NCBI RefSeq assembly: GCF_000741295.1
Contig: NZ_JGZG01000005.1
Span: forward strand, 186,001 to 250,000
From: Bifidobacterium pseudolongum subsp. globosum
Lineage (GTDB): Bacteria; Actinomycetota; Actinomycetes; Actinomycetales; Bifidobacteriaceae
DNA length: 64,000 bases
Reading direction: 5' to 3'
The notes beneath the pieces are model-generated. The model had not been told where the DNA came from. It did no database searches and worked only from the letters and a program-made list of their open reading frames with translations. The position numbers and the translations under genes were made by a program. Below, piece after piece: positions 30,415 to 39,218 of this stretch. Within the stretch, counting starts at the first letter, position 1. The number at the start of each line of letters is the position of its first letter.

Positions 30415-31392
30415 ATGGCGAAAGACAAACGAAGCAAGGCGATCAGAAAGACGATCCGCAAGGCTCAGGACAGCACGAGCGCGGCCAACCGCAGCACGCA
30501 GATCGCCGAGCGTCTGGCCTTGGCGGCCAAATCCAGCGAGATGCTCAGTTCGGTGTGGACGCTGCCGCCCGCGCAGTTGCTGCGCTTCCACAGTGGCATG
30601 CTCCTGACGGAGCTTGACGCCGGGGCCACGCCGGGGTTCGAGGGGGACCAGGACGACGGCGAACGCTTCAACCAGCTCAGCGCCGGCGAAATCGCACGCT
30701 ACCAGCGGTTGATGTACGCCAATGGGGTGCACGGCGACCACCGGCGGCTGCTGATCATCCTGCAGGGCATGGACGCCTCAGGCAAAGGCGGCATTGTACG
30801 CCATGTGTTCAGCCAGGTGGATCCGATGGGCATCCATTACCACGGGTTCGGCGCCCCGGACGCCGAGGAGCAGAAGCACCATTACCTGTGGCGCATCCGC
30901 CGTGAACTGCCATCGCGCGGGTGGATCTCGATATTCGACCGCTCGCAGTACGAAGACATCGTGATGCCGCACGTCTACGGCACATTCCCCGAAGAGGTGT
31001 GGCAGGCCCGCTACGCGGAGGTCAACGAATTCGAACGCAACCTCGTGGCGAGCGGCTGCTCGATCATCAAGATCTTCCTCGTCTCGAGCAAAGAGGCGCA
31101 GCGCCGGCATTTCATCGACCGGCTTGACGACCCGCGCAAATACTGGAAGTTCGATGCGAGCGACCTTGACGCGCGCGACCGGTGGGGCGACTACATGCAG
31201 GCGTGGCAGGACGTGTTCGAACGCACGAGCACACCGTACGCGCCATGGTTCCTTGTGCCGGCCGACAAACGATGGTATTCGCGCATCGTCGTTTCCGAAC
31301 TGCTGCGCACCACGATGAAGAACATGAACATGACATGGCCCGCGCTCGATGTGGACCGTGCCGAGACGCTACGGCGACTCGACGCGGCCTGA
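30415..31392 (+). CDS. ppk2: Polyphosphate:nucleotide phosphotransferase (PPK2 family)
   Basis: A 325-aa PPK2 enzyme that transfers phosphate between polyphosphate and nucleotides in the cytosol. P-loop reads LQGMDASGKGG (about residue 120), lid region HHYLWRIRRELP, and Walker B-type ISIFDRSQYEDIVMPHV. The usual motif is DRSWYN(D/R); here Trp is Gln, as I recall for the PPK2_rel_1 group. The helical N-terminal 90 residues fit that group. ATG 30415 is preceded by TACACT and no ribosome site. Direction (polyphosphate use or synthesis) is not resolved. Confidence 0.9.
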   Translation: MAKDKRSKAIRKTIRKAQDSTSAANRSTQIAERLALAAKSSEMLSSVWTLPPAQLLRFHSGMLLTELDAGATPGFEGDQDDGERFNQLSAGEIARYQRLMYANGVHGDHRRLLIILQGMDASGKGGIVRHVFSQVDPMGIHYHGFGAPDAEEQKHHYLWRIRRELPSRGWISIFDRSQYEDIVMPHVYGTFPEEVWQARYAEVNEFERNLVASGCSIIKIFLVSSKEAQRRHFIDRLDDPRKYWKFDASDLDARDRWGDYMQAWQDVFERTSTPYAPWFLVPADKRWYSRIVVSELLRTTMKNMNMTWPALDVDRAETLRRLDAA

Positions 31393-31394
31393 CC

Positions 31395-33965
31395 TCACAC
31401 CGATTCGAGCATGTTGCGCACCGCGTAGTCCAGAAAGACCACTTCGCCGCGCTCCTGCGAGGCATCCAGATCGATGACGCCAGTGATGGCCCAATTGTGG
31501 TCGCCATCGGAATCGTCGAGCACCTGACGCACGGTCCACGTGTGCTCGTCTTTCTCATGTCGGTCGTCGATTGTCACAAACGCGCCGCTGCGCGCCTTCA
31601 TGTCGGTGTTGACGTACTCGTGGTCGTCGTAGAAGGCATCGAGCGTGTCCTCCCATTCGTGCACGCCGTAATGCCATTCCTTGTCGAGCTCGCCAAGCTC
31701 GTCGGGCTTGTCGAGGTCGATGAGCTGCACACGGCGGAACAGCGCGTTGCGTACGAGCACGGTGAACCCACGTCGGTCCTCGATCACGGCTTCGGCGCCC
31801 GACGGCGCCGCGAGCGTGGCCGCCTCGGCGCTCGCCTCGAGCGCACCGGCGTTCTCCCATTCGTCGACGAGGCTCGAATCGATCGAGCGCACGACCACGC
31901 GCAGCCATGCGATGATGTCGTCGAGCCGGTCGTCGCGTTTTTCCGGCGGCACCGTACGGGCGAGCACCCGGTAGGCGTCCGAAAGATAGCGCAGCAATGT
32001 GCCCTCGGAGCGGGCGATGTTGTAGCGGGCGATGTAGCTCGTGAAGTCCGAGGCGGTCTCGACCATGTCGCGCACCACGGATTTGGGGCTCAGCCAGTAG
32101 TCGTTGGCCCACGGCACATCGTGGCGGTATTCGTCGAACGCGGCGTCGAGCATGTCGGCCAACGGCTTGGGGTAGGTGATCTCCTGCAGCCGTTCCATGC
32201 GCTCGTCATAGTCCACGCCATCGGCCTTCATCTCCGCCATGGCGGCGTCACGCGCCTGGCGCTCCTGCGCGCGCAGCACCTGTTTGGGGTCTTCGAGCGT
32301 GCTTTCGACCATCGAGATGACGTCGAGCGCATAGGTCTCGCTTTCCGGGTCGAGCAGTTCCAACGCCGCGAGCAGGAACGGGCTCAACGGCTGGTCGAGC
32401 GCGAAATCGCTCGGCAGGTCCACAGTGGTCATGTAGTCCTTGGAGCCGTCCGGGTTCTCCACGGCCTCAATCACGTCGGTGTCGAACAGCGTCTGGAAGA
32501 TCTCATCGGCGCGGGTGTGCAGCTTGTCTTTCTGCTCCTCGGTCTGTTGGGAGTCGTCGATGAGCCGCGCCACGCGCGCCCGCGCGTCACCGCCCTGCGC
32601 CACCTCGTTGAGCACCATCGAATGCGTCACCTTCATATGCGGCACCAAGGTCTCGGGGGCGGCGTCGATGAGTTTGTCGAACGTCGCCTCGTTCCAAGTC
32701 ACAAACCCTTCGGGCGCCTTCTTGCGCTTGATCTTGCGCAGCTTCTTCGGGTCGTCGCCAGCCTTGGCCACCGCCTTCGCGTTCTCGATCTCGTATTCGG
32801 GCGCTTCGGCGATCACAAGGCCCTCGGTGTCGAATCCCATGCGCCCGGCACGCCCGGCGATCTGGTGGAATTCGCGGGCGCGCAGCTTGCGCATGCGCGT
32901 GCCGTCGAATTTGGTGAGCTGGGTGAGCACGACCGAATGGATCGGCACATTGATGCCGACACCAAGGGTGTCGGTGCCGCAGATCACCGGCAGCAGGCCC
33001 TGTTGCGCGAGTTGTTCGACGAGACGGCGGTAGCGCGGCAGCATGCCGGCGTGATGGATTCCCACGCCGTTGCGCAGCAGGCGTTGCAGGATCTTGCCGA
33101 ATGCGGTGGTGAACCGTGTGCCGGCGATCACGTCGGCGATCGCCTTGCGTTGCTCCTTGCTCGACACGCCCGCGCTCGCGAGCGACTGCGCGGTGTCGAG
33201 CGCGGCGTCCTGCGAGAAATGGACCACATAGATCGGCGTCTCGCCGTTGGCGAACGCGTGTTCCACCGTGCGTTCGAGCGGCTGGAGTGTGTATTCGTAG
33301 GTCAGTGGCACCGGGCGCGGCGCGTCGGCGATGATATCGACGTCGGCGTCCGTCATGCGCTCGAGTTTGCGCGCGATCGCGTCCACATCGCCGAGCGTGG
33401 CACTCATGAGCAAAAACTGGGTCTGGGGCAGGGTGAGCAGCGGCACCTGCCATGCCCAGCCGCGCTCGGGGTCGCCGTAGAAATGGAATTCGTCCATCGC
33501 CACACAGCCGATGTCCGCGTGCGTCCCTTCACGCAGGGCCTGGTTCGCCAGGATCTCGGCGGTGCAGCAGATGATCGGCGCGTCCGGGTTGATATGCGAG
33601 TCGCCGGTGATCATGCCCACATTGTCGCGGCCGAACACCTCGACGAGGTCGAAGAACTTCTCGGAGACGAGGGCCTTGATCGGCGCGGTGTAATAGGAGC
33701 GCCGTGATGTGCACAGCGCGGCGAAATGCATGCCGAGGGCCACGAGCGATTTGCCTGAGCCGGTGGGGGTGTTGAGGATCACATGGTCGCCGGCGAGCAG
33801 GTCCATGATCGCCTCTTCCTGATGCGGCCACGGGTCTATGCCTTTCGCGTCACGCACCCATGCGAAGAAGCGCTCATAGATCGCGTCTCCGCCCAGCACC
33901 TCATCGCTGCCCCATGCCGGGGCCAGGCGCCCCAGCGAACCGTACATCGTCTCGTCATCTGCCAT
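31395..33965 (-). CDS. DExH superfamily II helicase with DUF3516-type C-terminus
   Basis: An 856-aa helicase. Motif I is TPTGSGKS, Ia APIKALVSEKF, II DEFH, III SATLGD, and VI HQIAGRAGRMG. A long C-terminal region (about 400 residues, helical, then WEDTLDAFYDDHEYVNTD ... WTVRQVLDDSDGDHNW) corresponds to the DUF3516 extension of actinobacterial Ski2-like helicases. Probable RNA or DNA remodelling role in the cytosol. The ATG at 33965 has both a TACACT hexamer 7 nt upstream and GGAG in the spacer. It is divergent from rarA. Confidence 0.9.
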   Translation of the reverse strand: MADDETMYGSLGRLAPAWGSDEVLGGDAIYERFFAWVRDAKGIDPWPHQEEAIMDLLAGDHVILNTPTGSGKSLVALGMHFAALCTSRRSYYTAPIKALVSEKFFDLVEVFGRDNVGMITGDSHINPDAPIICCTAEILANQALREGTHADIGCVAMDEFHFYGDPERGWAWQVPLLTLPQTQFLLMSATLGDVDAIARKLERMTDADVDIIADAPRPVPLTYEYTLQPLERTVEHAFANGETPIYVVHFSQDAALDTAQSLASAGVSSKEQRKAIADVIAGTRFTTAFGKILQRLLRNGVGIHHAGMLPRYRRLVEQLAQQGLLPVICGTDTLGVGINVPIHSVVLTQLTKFDGTRMRKLRAREFHQIAGRAGRMGFDTEGLVIAEAPEYEIENAKAVAKAGDDPKKLRKIKRKKAPEGFVTWNEATFDKLIDAAPETLVPHMKVTHSMVLNEVAQGGDARARVARLIDDSQQTEEQKDKLHTRADEIFQTLFDTDVIEAVENPDGSKDYMTTVDLPSDFALDQPLSPFLLAALELLDPESETYALDVISMVESTLEDPKQVLRAQERQARDAAMAEMKADGVDYDERMERLQEITYPKPLADMLDAAFDEYRHDVPWANDYWLSPKSVVRDMVETASDFTSYIARYNIARSEGTLLRYLSDAYRVLARTVPPEKRDDRLDDIIAWLRVVVRSIDSSLVDEWENAGALEASAEAATLAAPSGAEAVIEDRRGFTVLVRNALFRRVQLIDLDKPDELGELDKEWHYGVHEWEDTLDAFYDDHEYVNTDMKARSGAFVTIDDRHEKDEHTWTVRQVLDDSDGDHNWAITGVIDLDASQERGEVVFLDYAVRNMLESV

Positions 33966-33972
33966 GGTCTCC

Positions 33973-33978
33973 AGTGTA
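33973..33978 (-). promoter_or_regulatory. -10 for leaderless helicase gene
   Basis: TACACT on the minus strand, 7 nt before the ATG. Confidence 0.45.
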
Positions 33979-34042
33979 ATCAGAGGCGTGCGCGCATACG
34001 CCCACCGCGTGTCGAACATTTGTTCGATTGGGTGCCCGGCGC

Positions 34043-34048
34043 TACACT
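34043..34048 (+). promoter_or_regulatory. -10 for leaderless rarA
   Basis: TACACT lies 7 nt before the ATG, with no Shine-Dalgarno sequence. Confidence 0.5.
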
Positions 34049-34055
34049 TGGCCCC

Positions 34056-35420
34056 ATGACCGAAGATTTGTTTTCCGCGACAGAGGCCGGCGGCGACGTG
34101 GTGCGCCCGCTGGCCGTGCGCATGCGCCCCGACACGCTCGACGACGTGATCGGGCAGTCCCGCGTGCTGCGCCCGGGCTCCCCGCTGCGCCGGTTGGCGG
34201 ACCCGGCGTCGACCGGCTCGCTCACCGCCCCCAGCTCGGTCATCCTCTTCGGACCCCCTGGGGTGGGCAAGACGACGCTCGCGTACATCGTGGCCCACCA
34301 ATCCGGGCGTGCGTTCGAGGAGCTGTCCGCCGTCACGTCGGGTGTCAAAAACGTGCGCGAGGTACTTGCGCGCGCCCATGAACGCCTTGTCTCACAGGGC
34401 CGCGAGACGGTGCTGTTCATCGACGAGGTGCACCGGTTCTCGAAATCGCAGCAGGACGCATTGCTGCCGAGCGTGGAGAACCGTGACGTCACCTTCATCG
34501 CCGCCACCACGGAGAACCCGAGTTTCTCGGTGATCAAACCGCTGCTGAGCCGGTCGGTCGTCGTCAAGCTCGAATCGCTCACCGACGCCGAACTGCGTGA
34601 AGTCATCACCCGGGCCGTGCGCGACCCCCGAGGACTCAACGGTACCGTGCGGCTTGACGGGGATGCGCTCGATGCCATCGTGCGCATGGCCGGTGGCGAC
34701 GCGCGCAAGTCGTTGACGATCCTCGAAGCGGCCGCCGGCGCGCTCAGTGACGGCGACGGGCGTGTGGTCACCGCCCAGACCGTGGCCCAGGTCATGGACG
34801 TGGCCACTGTGCGGTACGACAAAGACGGCGACGACCACTATGACGTGATCTCGGCCTTCATCAAATCGATGCGGGGATCCGACGTGGACGCCACGCTCCA
34901 CTATCTCGCCCGCATGCTGAGGGCGGGCGAGGACCCCCGCTTCATCGCCCGGCGCATCATGATCGCCGCATCCGAGGAAGTGGGCATGGCGGCGCCGCAG
35001 GTGCTGCAGGTCACGGTCGCCGCAGCCCAGGCGGTGGCGATGATCGGCATGCCCGAAGCGCGCATCATCCTTTCGGAAGCGGCGATCGCCGTGGCCACCG
35101 CGCCCAAGTCCAACGCGAGCTACATGGCGATCAACGAGGCGCTCGCGGACGTCGATGCCGGCAGGATCAGCCAGGTGCCGTTGCATCTGCGCAATGCGCC
35201 CACGGCGTTGATGAAGAGCTGGGGCAACCACGAAGGGTACCAGTACGCCCATGACGCCCCCGGTGCGGTGGCGCCGCAGCAATACATGCCCGACGAATTG
35301 GTTGGGCGGGAATACTACCATCCCAATGGGCGCGGGTACGAACGCGAAGTGGGGCAGCGGCTGGAAGGCATCCGCCGCATCCTGCATGAAGCGGACCCGC
35401 CAGCCGGACACGAACCGTAA
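34056..35420 (+). CDS. rarA: Replication-associated recombination ATPase RarA (MgsA)
   Basis: A 454-aa AAA+ clamp-loader-like ATPase acting at stalled replication forks. Walker A is FGPPGVGKTT, Walker B LFIDEVHRFSKSQQD, sensor 1 ATTENPSF and sensor 2 GGDARKSL. The C-terminal tetramerisation domain includes FIKSMRGSDVDATLHYLARML, FIARRIMIAASEEVG and YMPDELVGREYYHPNGRG. ATG 34056 is downstream of TACACT. The MFS gene follows 37 nt after the stop. Confidence 0.96.
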   Translation: MTEDLFSATEAGGDVVRPLAVRMRPDTLDDVIGQSRVLRPGSPLRRLADPASTGSLTAPSSVILFGPPGVGKTTLAYIVAHQSGRAFEELSAVTSGVKNVREVLARAHERLVSQGRETVLFIDEVHRFSKSQQDALLPSVENRDVTFIAATTENPSFSVIKPLLSRSVVVKLESLTDAELREVITRAVRDPRGLNGTVRLDGDALDAIVRMAGGDARKSLTILEAAAGALSDGDGRVVTAQTVAQVMDVATVRYDKDGDDHYDVISAFIKSMRGSDVDATLHYLARMLRAGEDPRFIARRIMIAASEEVGMAAPQVLQVTVAAAQAVAMIGMPEARIILSEAAIAVATAPKSNASYMAINEALADVDAGRISQVPLHLRNAPTALMKSWGNHEGYQYAHDAPGAVAPQQYMPDELVGREYYHPNGRGYEREVGQRLEGIRRILHEADPPAGHEP

Positions 35421-35457
35421 TGGCCGCACCATAGGCGGCGAAGAAAGGAGTTCATGC

Positions 35458-36963
35458 GTGAACGGGCAACAGCCTCAAGGGACACATGTGCATCGGAACG
35501 GGGAAGCGTCGGCCACCGCCCCTGAGCGCATCCCCAAACGCCTCATCGGATCGATCGTATCGGTGGGGTCGCTCGCCTTCATCGGCATCCTCACCGAAAC
35601 GGTCATGACGGTGCTGTTCCCTGAGCTCATGGCTGAATTCCACGTGGACACGGCCACCGTGCAGTGGATCACCACCATCTACCTGCTCGTGGTGGGTGTG
35701 ACGATGCCGATTTCGTCGTACCTCAACCGCCGGTTCACCATGAAGTCCACCTTCATCGCGGCGGTCATCCTCGCCGTGCTCGGATCATGCCTCATGATCG
35801 TGGGGCATTCGTTCCCGGTGATCCTGTGCGCCCGCGTGGTCCAAGGCGTTGGTTCCGGCATTGCCACACCGTTGATGATCAACATCATCCTCGAGCAGTC
35901 CCCGCACTCGAAGGTCGGTCGCCTGATGGGCGTCGGCTCGCTCGTCATCACCGTGGCCCCCGCAATCGGACCTACCGTCGGCGGTGCCGTGGCGAGCGTG
36001 CTGCCGTGGCGCAGCATCTTCGTGATCGTCATCCCCATCGTGCTGCTCGTGTCGCTGCCCATCGGACTGATCTGCATCCATCAGACACGCCCCACGCAGC
36101 CCACGAAGCTCAATCCGCTCCAATTCGTTGCGATCGTGATTGGGCTGTCAGGCCTCATCCTCGCACTCAACCAAACCGGTGTCGCCGTCAGCACGGCGGT
36201 CGCGGGCGGTGCGTGGGCATCTGCGGCCGTCATCGCGGCGGTGAGCCTCGTGGCCGGCGTGGGCGCGCTCGTGTTCTTCGCCTGGTCGTCGCGCCGGTCC
36301 TTCTCCCCGCTCATCCGCTTGGGCTGGCTGCGTGACCCGGTTGTGCTGCTGCACCTGCTGCCGTATACGATGCTGCCGATGGTGGGCATCGGATTCGGCT
36401 ACGTGATCACGAACCTCGCCCAGCTTTCGCTGCACACCACCGCGCTTGTGGCGGGTATGCTCGTCTTGCCCGGCGCCCTCCTCGGCGCGTTCTTCGCCCC
36501 GGTGGGCGGCATGCTGTACGACAAGCATGGCCCCACGCGGCCGATCCTCATCGCGTTCGCATGCTGCATCGCGGCGGTCGCGCTCATGCTCGTGTTCTCG
36601 ATGCATCTGACGCCGGTGCTGCTCGCGCTGTTCTACTTCGTGTTCGGTGTAGGGTATGCGCTTGGCTTCTCGAACATCATGACGGACGCGATCAACGGCA
36701 TCCACCGCGAGTTCACACCGGACGGCAATGCCGTGTTCAACACGGCGCTCCAGTTCGGCGGCGCCGCGGGCACCACGCTGTTCTCAACCGTGTTCGCCAT
36801 CGCGCAGGCCGGCGCCGGCGTCGAGCACAGTCCGGCGTTCGCGCACGCGACCGCGGTCGGTGGCGCATGGACGTTCGCGGTCATGCTCGCCATTGTCTGC
36901 GTGGCATGGGTCTGCCTCTTCGCGGCGTTCCGTATGTCCGCGCGCCGGGCCGCGCGCGCCTGA
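35458..36963 (+). CDS. MFS multidrug efflux transporter (DHA2 type)
   Basis: A 501-aa transporter with about 14 hydrophobic helices. Motif A-like loop is LNRRFTMKS and motif C-like region is VAPAIGPTVGG, typical of drug:H+ antiporters of the EmrB/QacA (DHA2) family. The start is GTG 35458 because AAAGGAG lies 8 nt upstream; upstream in-frame codons lie inside rarA. Substrate is unknown. A 58-bp palindrome follows. Confidence 0.88.
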   Translation: MNGQQPQGTHVHRNGEASATAPERIPKRLIGSIVSVGSLAFIGILTETVMTVLFPELMAEFHVDTATVQWITTIYLLVVGVTMPISSYLNRRFTMKSTFIAAVILAVLGSCLMIVGHSFPVILCARVVQGVGSGIATPLMINIILEQSPHSKVGRLMGVGSLVITVAPAIGPTVGGAVASVLPWRSIFVIVIPIVLLVSLPIGLICIHQTRPTQPTKLNPLQFVAIVIGLSGLILALNQTGVAVSTAVAGGAWASAAVIAAVSLVAGVGALVFFAWSSRRSFSPLIRLGWLRDPVVLLHLLPYTMLPMVGIGFGYVITNLAQLSLHTTALVAGMLVLPGALLGAFFAPVGGMLYDKHGPTRPILIAFACCIAAVALMLVFSMHLTPVLLALFYFVFGVGYALGFSNIMTDAINGIHREFTPDGNAVFNTALQFGGAAGTTLFSTVFAIAQAGAGVEHSPAFAHATAVGGAWTFAVMLAIVCVAWVCLFAAFRMSARRAARA

Positions 36964-36970
36964 AACACGG

Positions 36971-37028
36971 GCTGCATATGGTTCGGGGCCACACCATCAT
37001 GATGGTGTGGCCCCGAACCATATGCAGC
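36971..37028. terminator. 58-bp perfect palindrome, bidirectional terminator
   Basis: Bases 36971-36999 and 37000-37028 are exact reverse complements: 29-bp arms with no spacer. It lies 8 nt after the MFS stop and 18 nt before the stop of the convergent fadD gene. Confidence 0.85.
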
Positions 37029-37046
37029 GGCTTTGTTATACGCGCA

Positions 37047-38927
37047 TCACTTCTTGCGAGGCACGTAGATCACGGTGTCGATGAGCTTGCGGTAGTGGTC
37101 CACGATCTGCGCACGGCGTGACTTGAGGCTCGCCGTGAGCATGCCGTTCACCTGCGTGAACTCGTCGGGCAGGATCTCGAACTTGCGGATCGACTCCGCG
37201 CGCGAGACGCCTTCGTTTGCCTTGTTGACGATGCGTTCGACCTCGGCGTGCACGATCGGGTTCTTGGACAGCTCCTCGAGCGAGTCCGCGGTCGCCGCGC
37301 CCTGCGAGGCGAGCCACGCATTGGCGTCGTCCAGGTCGAGCGTGATGAGTGCCGCGATGAACGGCTTGCGGTCGCCGATCACGAGGCACTGCGCCACGAC
37401 GGGCGACGTCATGACGGTCGTCTCGAGCTGGCCGGGGGAGACGTTCTTGCCGCCGGCGGTGATGATGAGGTCCTTTTTGCGGCCGGTGAGGGTGATGAAG
37501 CCCTCGTCGTCCACGTCACCCAGGTCGCCGGTGTGCAGCCAGCCGTCCGCGATCTGCTGGTTGGTGACTTCCGGCTGGTTGTGGTAGCCCATGCACACGC
37601 AGTCGCCCTTGAAGCACAGTTCGCCGTCTTCCGCGATGCCGACCGTCGTGCCGCACAGCGGCTGGCCGATCGTGCCGATGTGGTTGTTCTCCGGCAGGCT
37701 CACGCACACCGGGCCACTCGTTTCGGTCATGCCATAGCCCTCGAGCAGCGGCATGCCGATGCCGTTGTAGAAATGCGCGAGGTCGGGGTCCATCGGCGCG
37801 CCGCCGGTGATGGCGAAGTCGGCGTTCGGGCCGAATACGGTGCGGATCTTGCTGTACACGACCTTGTCGTAGAACGCGTGGCGCATCTTCACCGACAGCG
37901 GCATCTTCTCGCCGGACTGCTCGTATTTCGACCATTCCTGCGCCGCGGCCACGCCACGCAGGAACATCTTGCCGGCGAAGCCGCTGCCCGCGCGTTGCGA
38001 CGCCGCATTGTACACTTTTTCAAACACGCGCGGCACGGCGAGCAGCAGGGTGGGCCCGAACTCCTCGAAGTCCTTGATGATCGTCTTCATGTCGCTCGAC
38101 AGGCCGAGTGTGAGGGTGCCGGCGAACGCCACGGTGGCCATGAAGCGCGCGAAGACGTGGCTCAACGGCAGGAACAGCAGCAGGCGGCGGTCCGGAATGT
38201 CGATCGCGCGCGGCATGTACTGCAACGCGTGCATGCATTCGGCGGCCATGTTGCGGTGGCTGATCTCGACGCCTTTTGGCGTGCCGGTCGAACCGGACGT
38301 GTAGATGATCGTGGCGAGCGTGTCGCCATGCGCGGCGTTCTTGCGCCTGGTGAACTCTTCATCGCTCACATGCGCGCCAAACGCGATGATCGCGTCCACC
38401 GCGTCGGAGTTGATGACGAACGACGCGCGCACGGATGGCGATTCATTCGACACCGATTCCACCTTGTCGCGCTGTGTGTCGTCTTCCGCGAACACGAGCA
38501 CCACTTCGGCGTCGTTGAACACGGTACGCATCTGTGCGGCGGAATTCGTCTCATACACGGGAATCGTCACACAGCCGATCGCCATGATCGCCATGTCGAG
38601 GGCCACCCATTCCCACCGGGTGTGGGCGATGATCGCAATGGACTCGCCAGGGCGGGCGCCCCAGCCGATTAGGCCCTTGGCGATCGCGATGACTTTGTCG
38701 CGGAACTCCACCGCCGTGAACGACTGCCAGACACCGTCGGCGTCCTTGTACCCGACCATCGAACCGTCGGGGTTGCGCTCGGCGCGGCTTTGAACGAAGT
38801 CGAACAGGTTGATGTCCGGATTGATCGGCTTGTGCAGTGGGGTCTCATACTGCTTGACGATGCCGGCGTTGCACGTGCCGTCTTCGGTGCGTGCCGGCGT
38901 GCCCTGTGTGGAACGGTCTTCACTCAT
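37047..38927 (-). CDS. fadD: Long-chain acyl-CoA synthetase (FadD15-like)
   Basis: A 626-aa AMP-forming acyl-CoA ligase of the membrane-associated long-chain type. The P-loop-like motif is TIIYTSGSTGTPKG; motif II region GYGMTETSGPVCVS; then GWLHTGDLGDVDDEGFITLTGRKKDLIITAGGKNVSP. The lysine-containing C-terminal domain ends VNGMLTASLKSRRAQIVDHYRKLID. It activates fatty acids for phospholipid synthesis, as bifidobacteria lack beta-oxidation. ATG 38927 lacks a clear ribosome site (TATAGGT precedes it). Confidence 0.93.
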   Translation of the reverse strand: MSEDRSTQGTPARTEDGTCNAGIVKQYETPLHKPINPDINLFDFVQSRAERNPDGSMVGYKDADGVWQSFTAVEFRDKVIAIAKGLIGWGARPGESIAIIAHTRWEWVALDMAIMAIGCVTIPVYETNSAAQMRTVFNDAEVVLVFAEDDTQRDKVESVSNESPSVRASFVINSDAVDAIIAFGAHVSDEEFTRRKNAAHGDTLATIIYTSGSTGTPKGVEISHRNMAAECMHALQYMPRAIDIPDRRLLLFLPLSHVFARFMATVAFAGTLTLGLSSDMKTIIKDFEEFGPTLLLAVPRVFEKVYNAASQRAGSGFAGKMFLRGVAAAQEWSKYEQSGEKMPLSVKMRHAFYDKVVYSKIRTVFGPNADFAITGGAPMDPDLAHFYNGIGMPLLEGYGMTETSGPVCVSLPENNHIGTIGQPLCGTTVGIAEDGELCFKGDCVCMGYHNQPEVTNQQIADGWLHTGDLGDVDDEGFITLTGRKKDLIITAGGKNVSPGQLETTVMTSPVVAQCLVIGDRKPFIAALITLDLDDANAWLASQGAATADSLEELSKNPIVHAEVERIVNKANEGVSRAESIRKFEILPDEFTQVNGMLTASLKSRRAQIVDHYRKLIDTVIYVPRKK

Positions 38928-39040
38928 ACCTATAGGAACTACACGATTGACGCTACAACACGCCGGTTCATGTCGCGCGCCGGGTATGGAAGGCATACCG
39001 CTGTTCGTTCCGGTTACGCTACGTAGGCGTATTGAGTGTT

Positions 39041-39068
39041 TTGCTCAGGACGAAAAAAGGCGTATACT
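39041..39068 (+). promoter_or_regulatory. Promoter for the SWIM-finger gene
   Basis: TTGCTC (39041-39046), 16-nt spacer, TATACT (39063-39068). The leader is about 145 nt long and contains an imperfect hairpin with arms around gtcacgggag and ctcgtgtgac. Confidence 0.55.
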
Positions 39069-39218
39069 GAAATTAGTCACGGGAGCACTCGTGTGACTGG
39101 ATATATATGTAAGGTTCGCTCGCAGTGAACACAGGGAACTGCGACTGTGCAGAATTCGGGTTTGGCAGGGATAATGGCATCTTCGCCATGGCCGAACAGT
39201 CTGACAAGGAGGCGCCCG

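Noticed and set aside
31182..33707. An 841-codon open frame antisense to the DExH helicase.
   Set aside because: Mirror of a well-supported helicase; no start signals or motifs.
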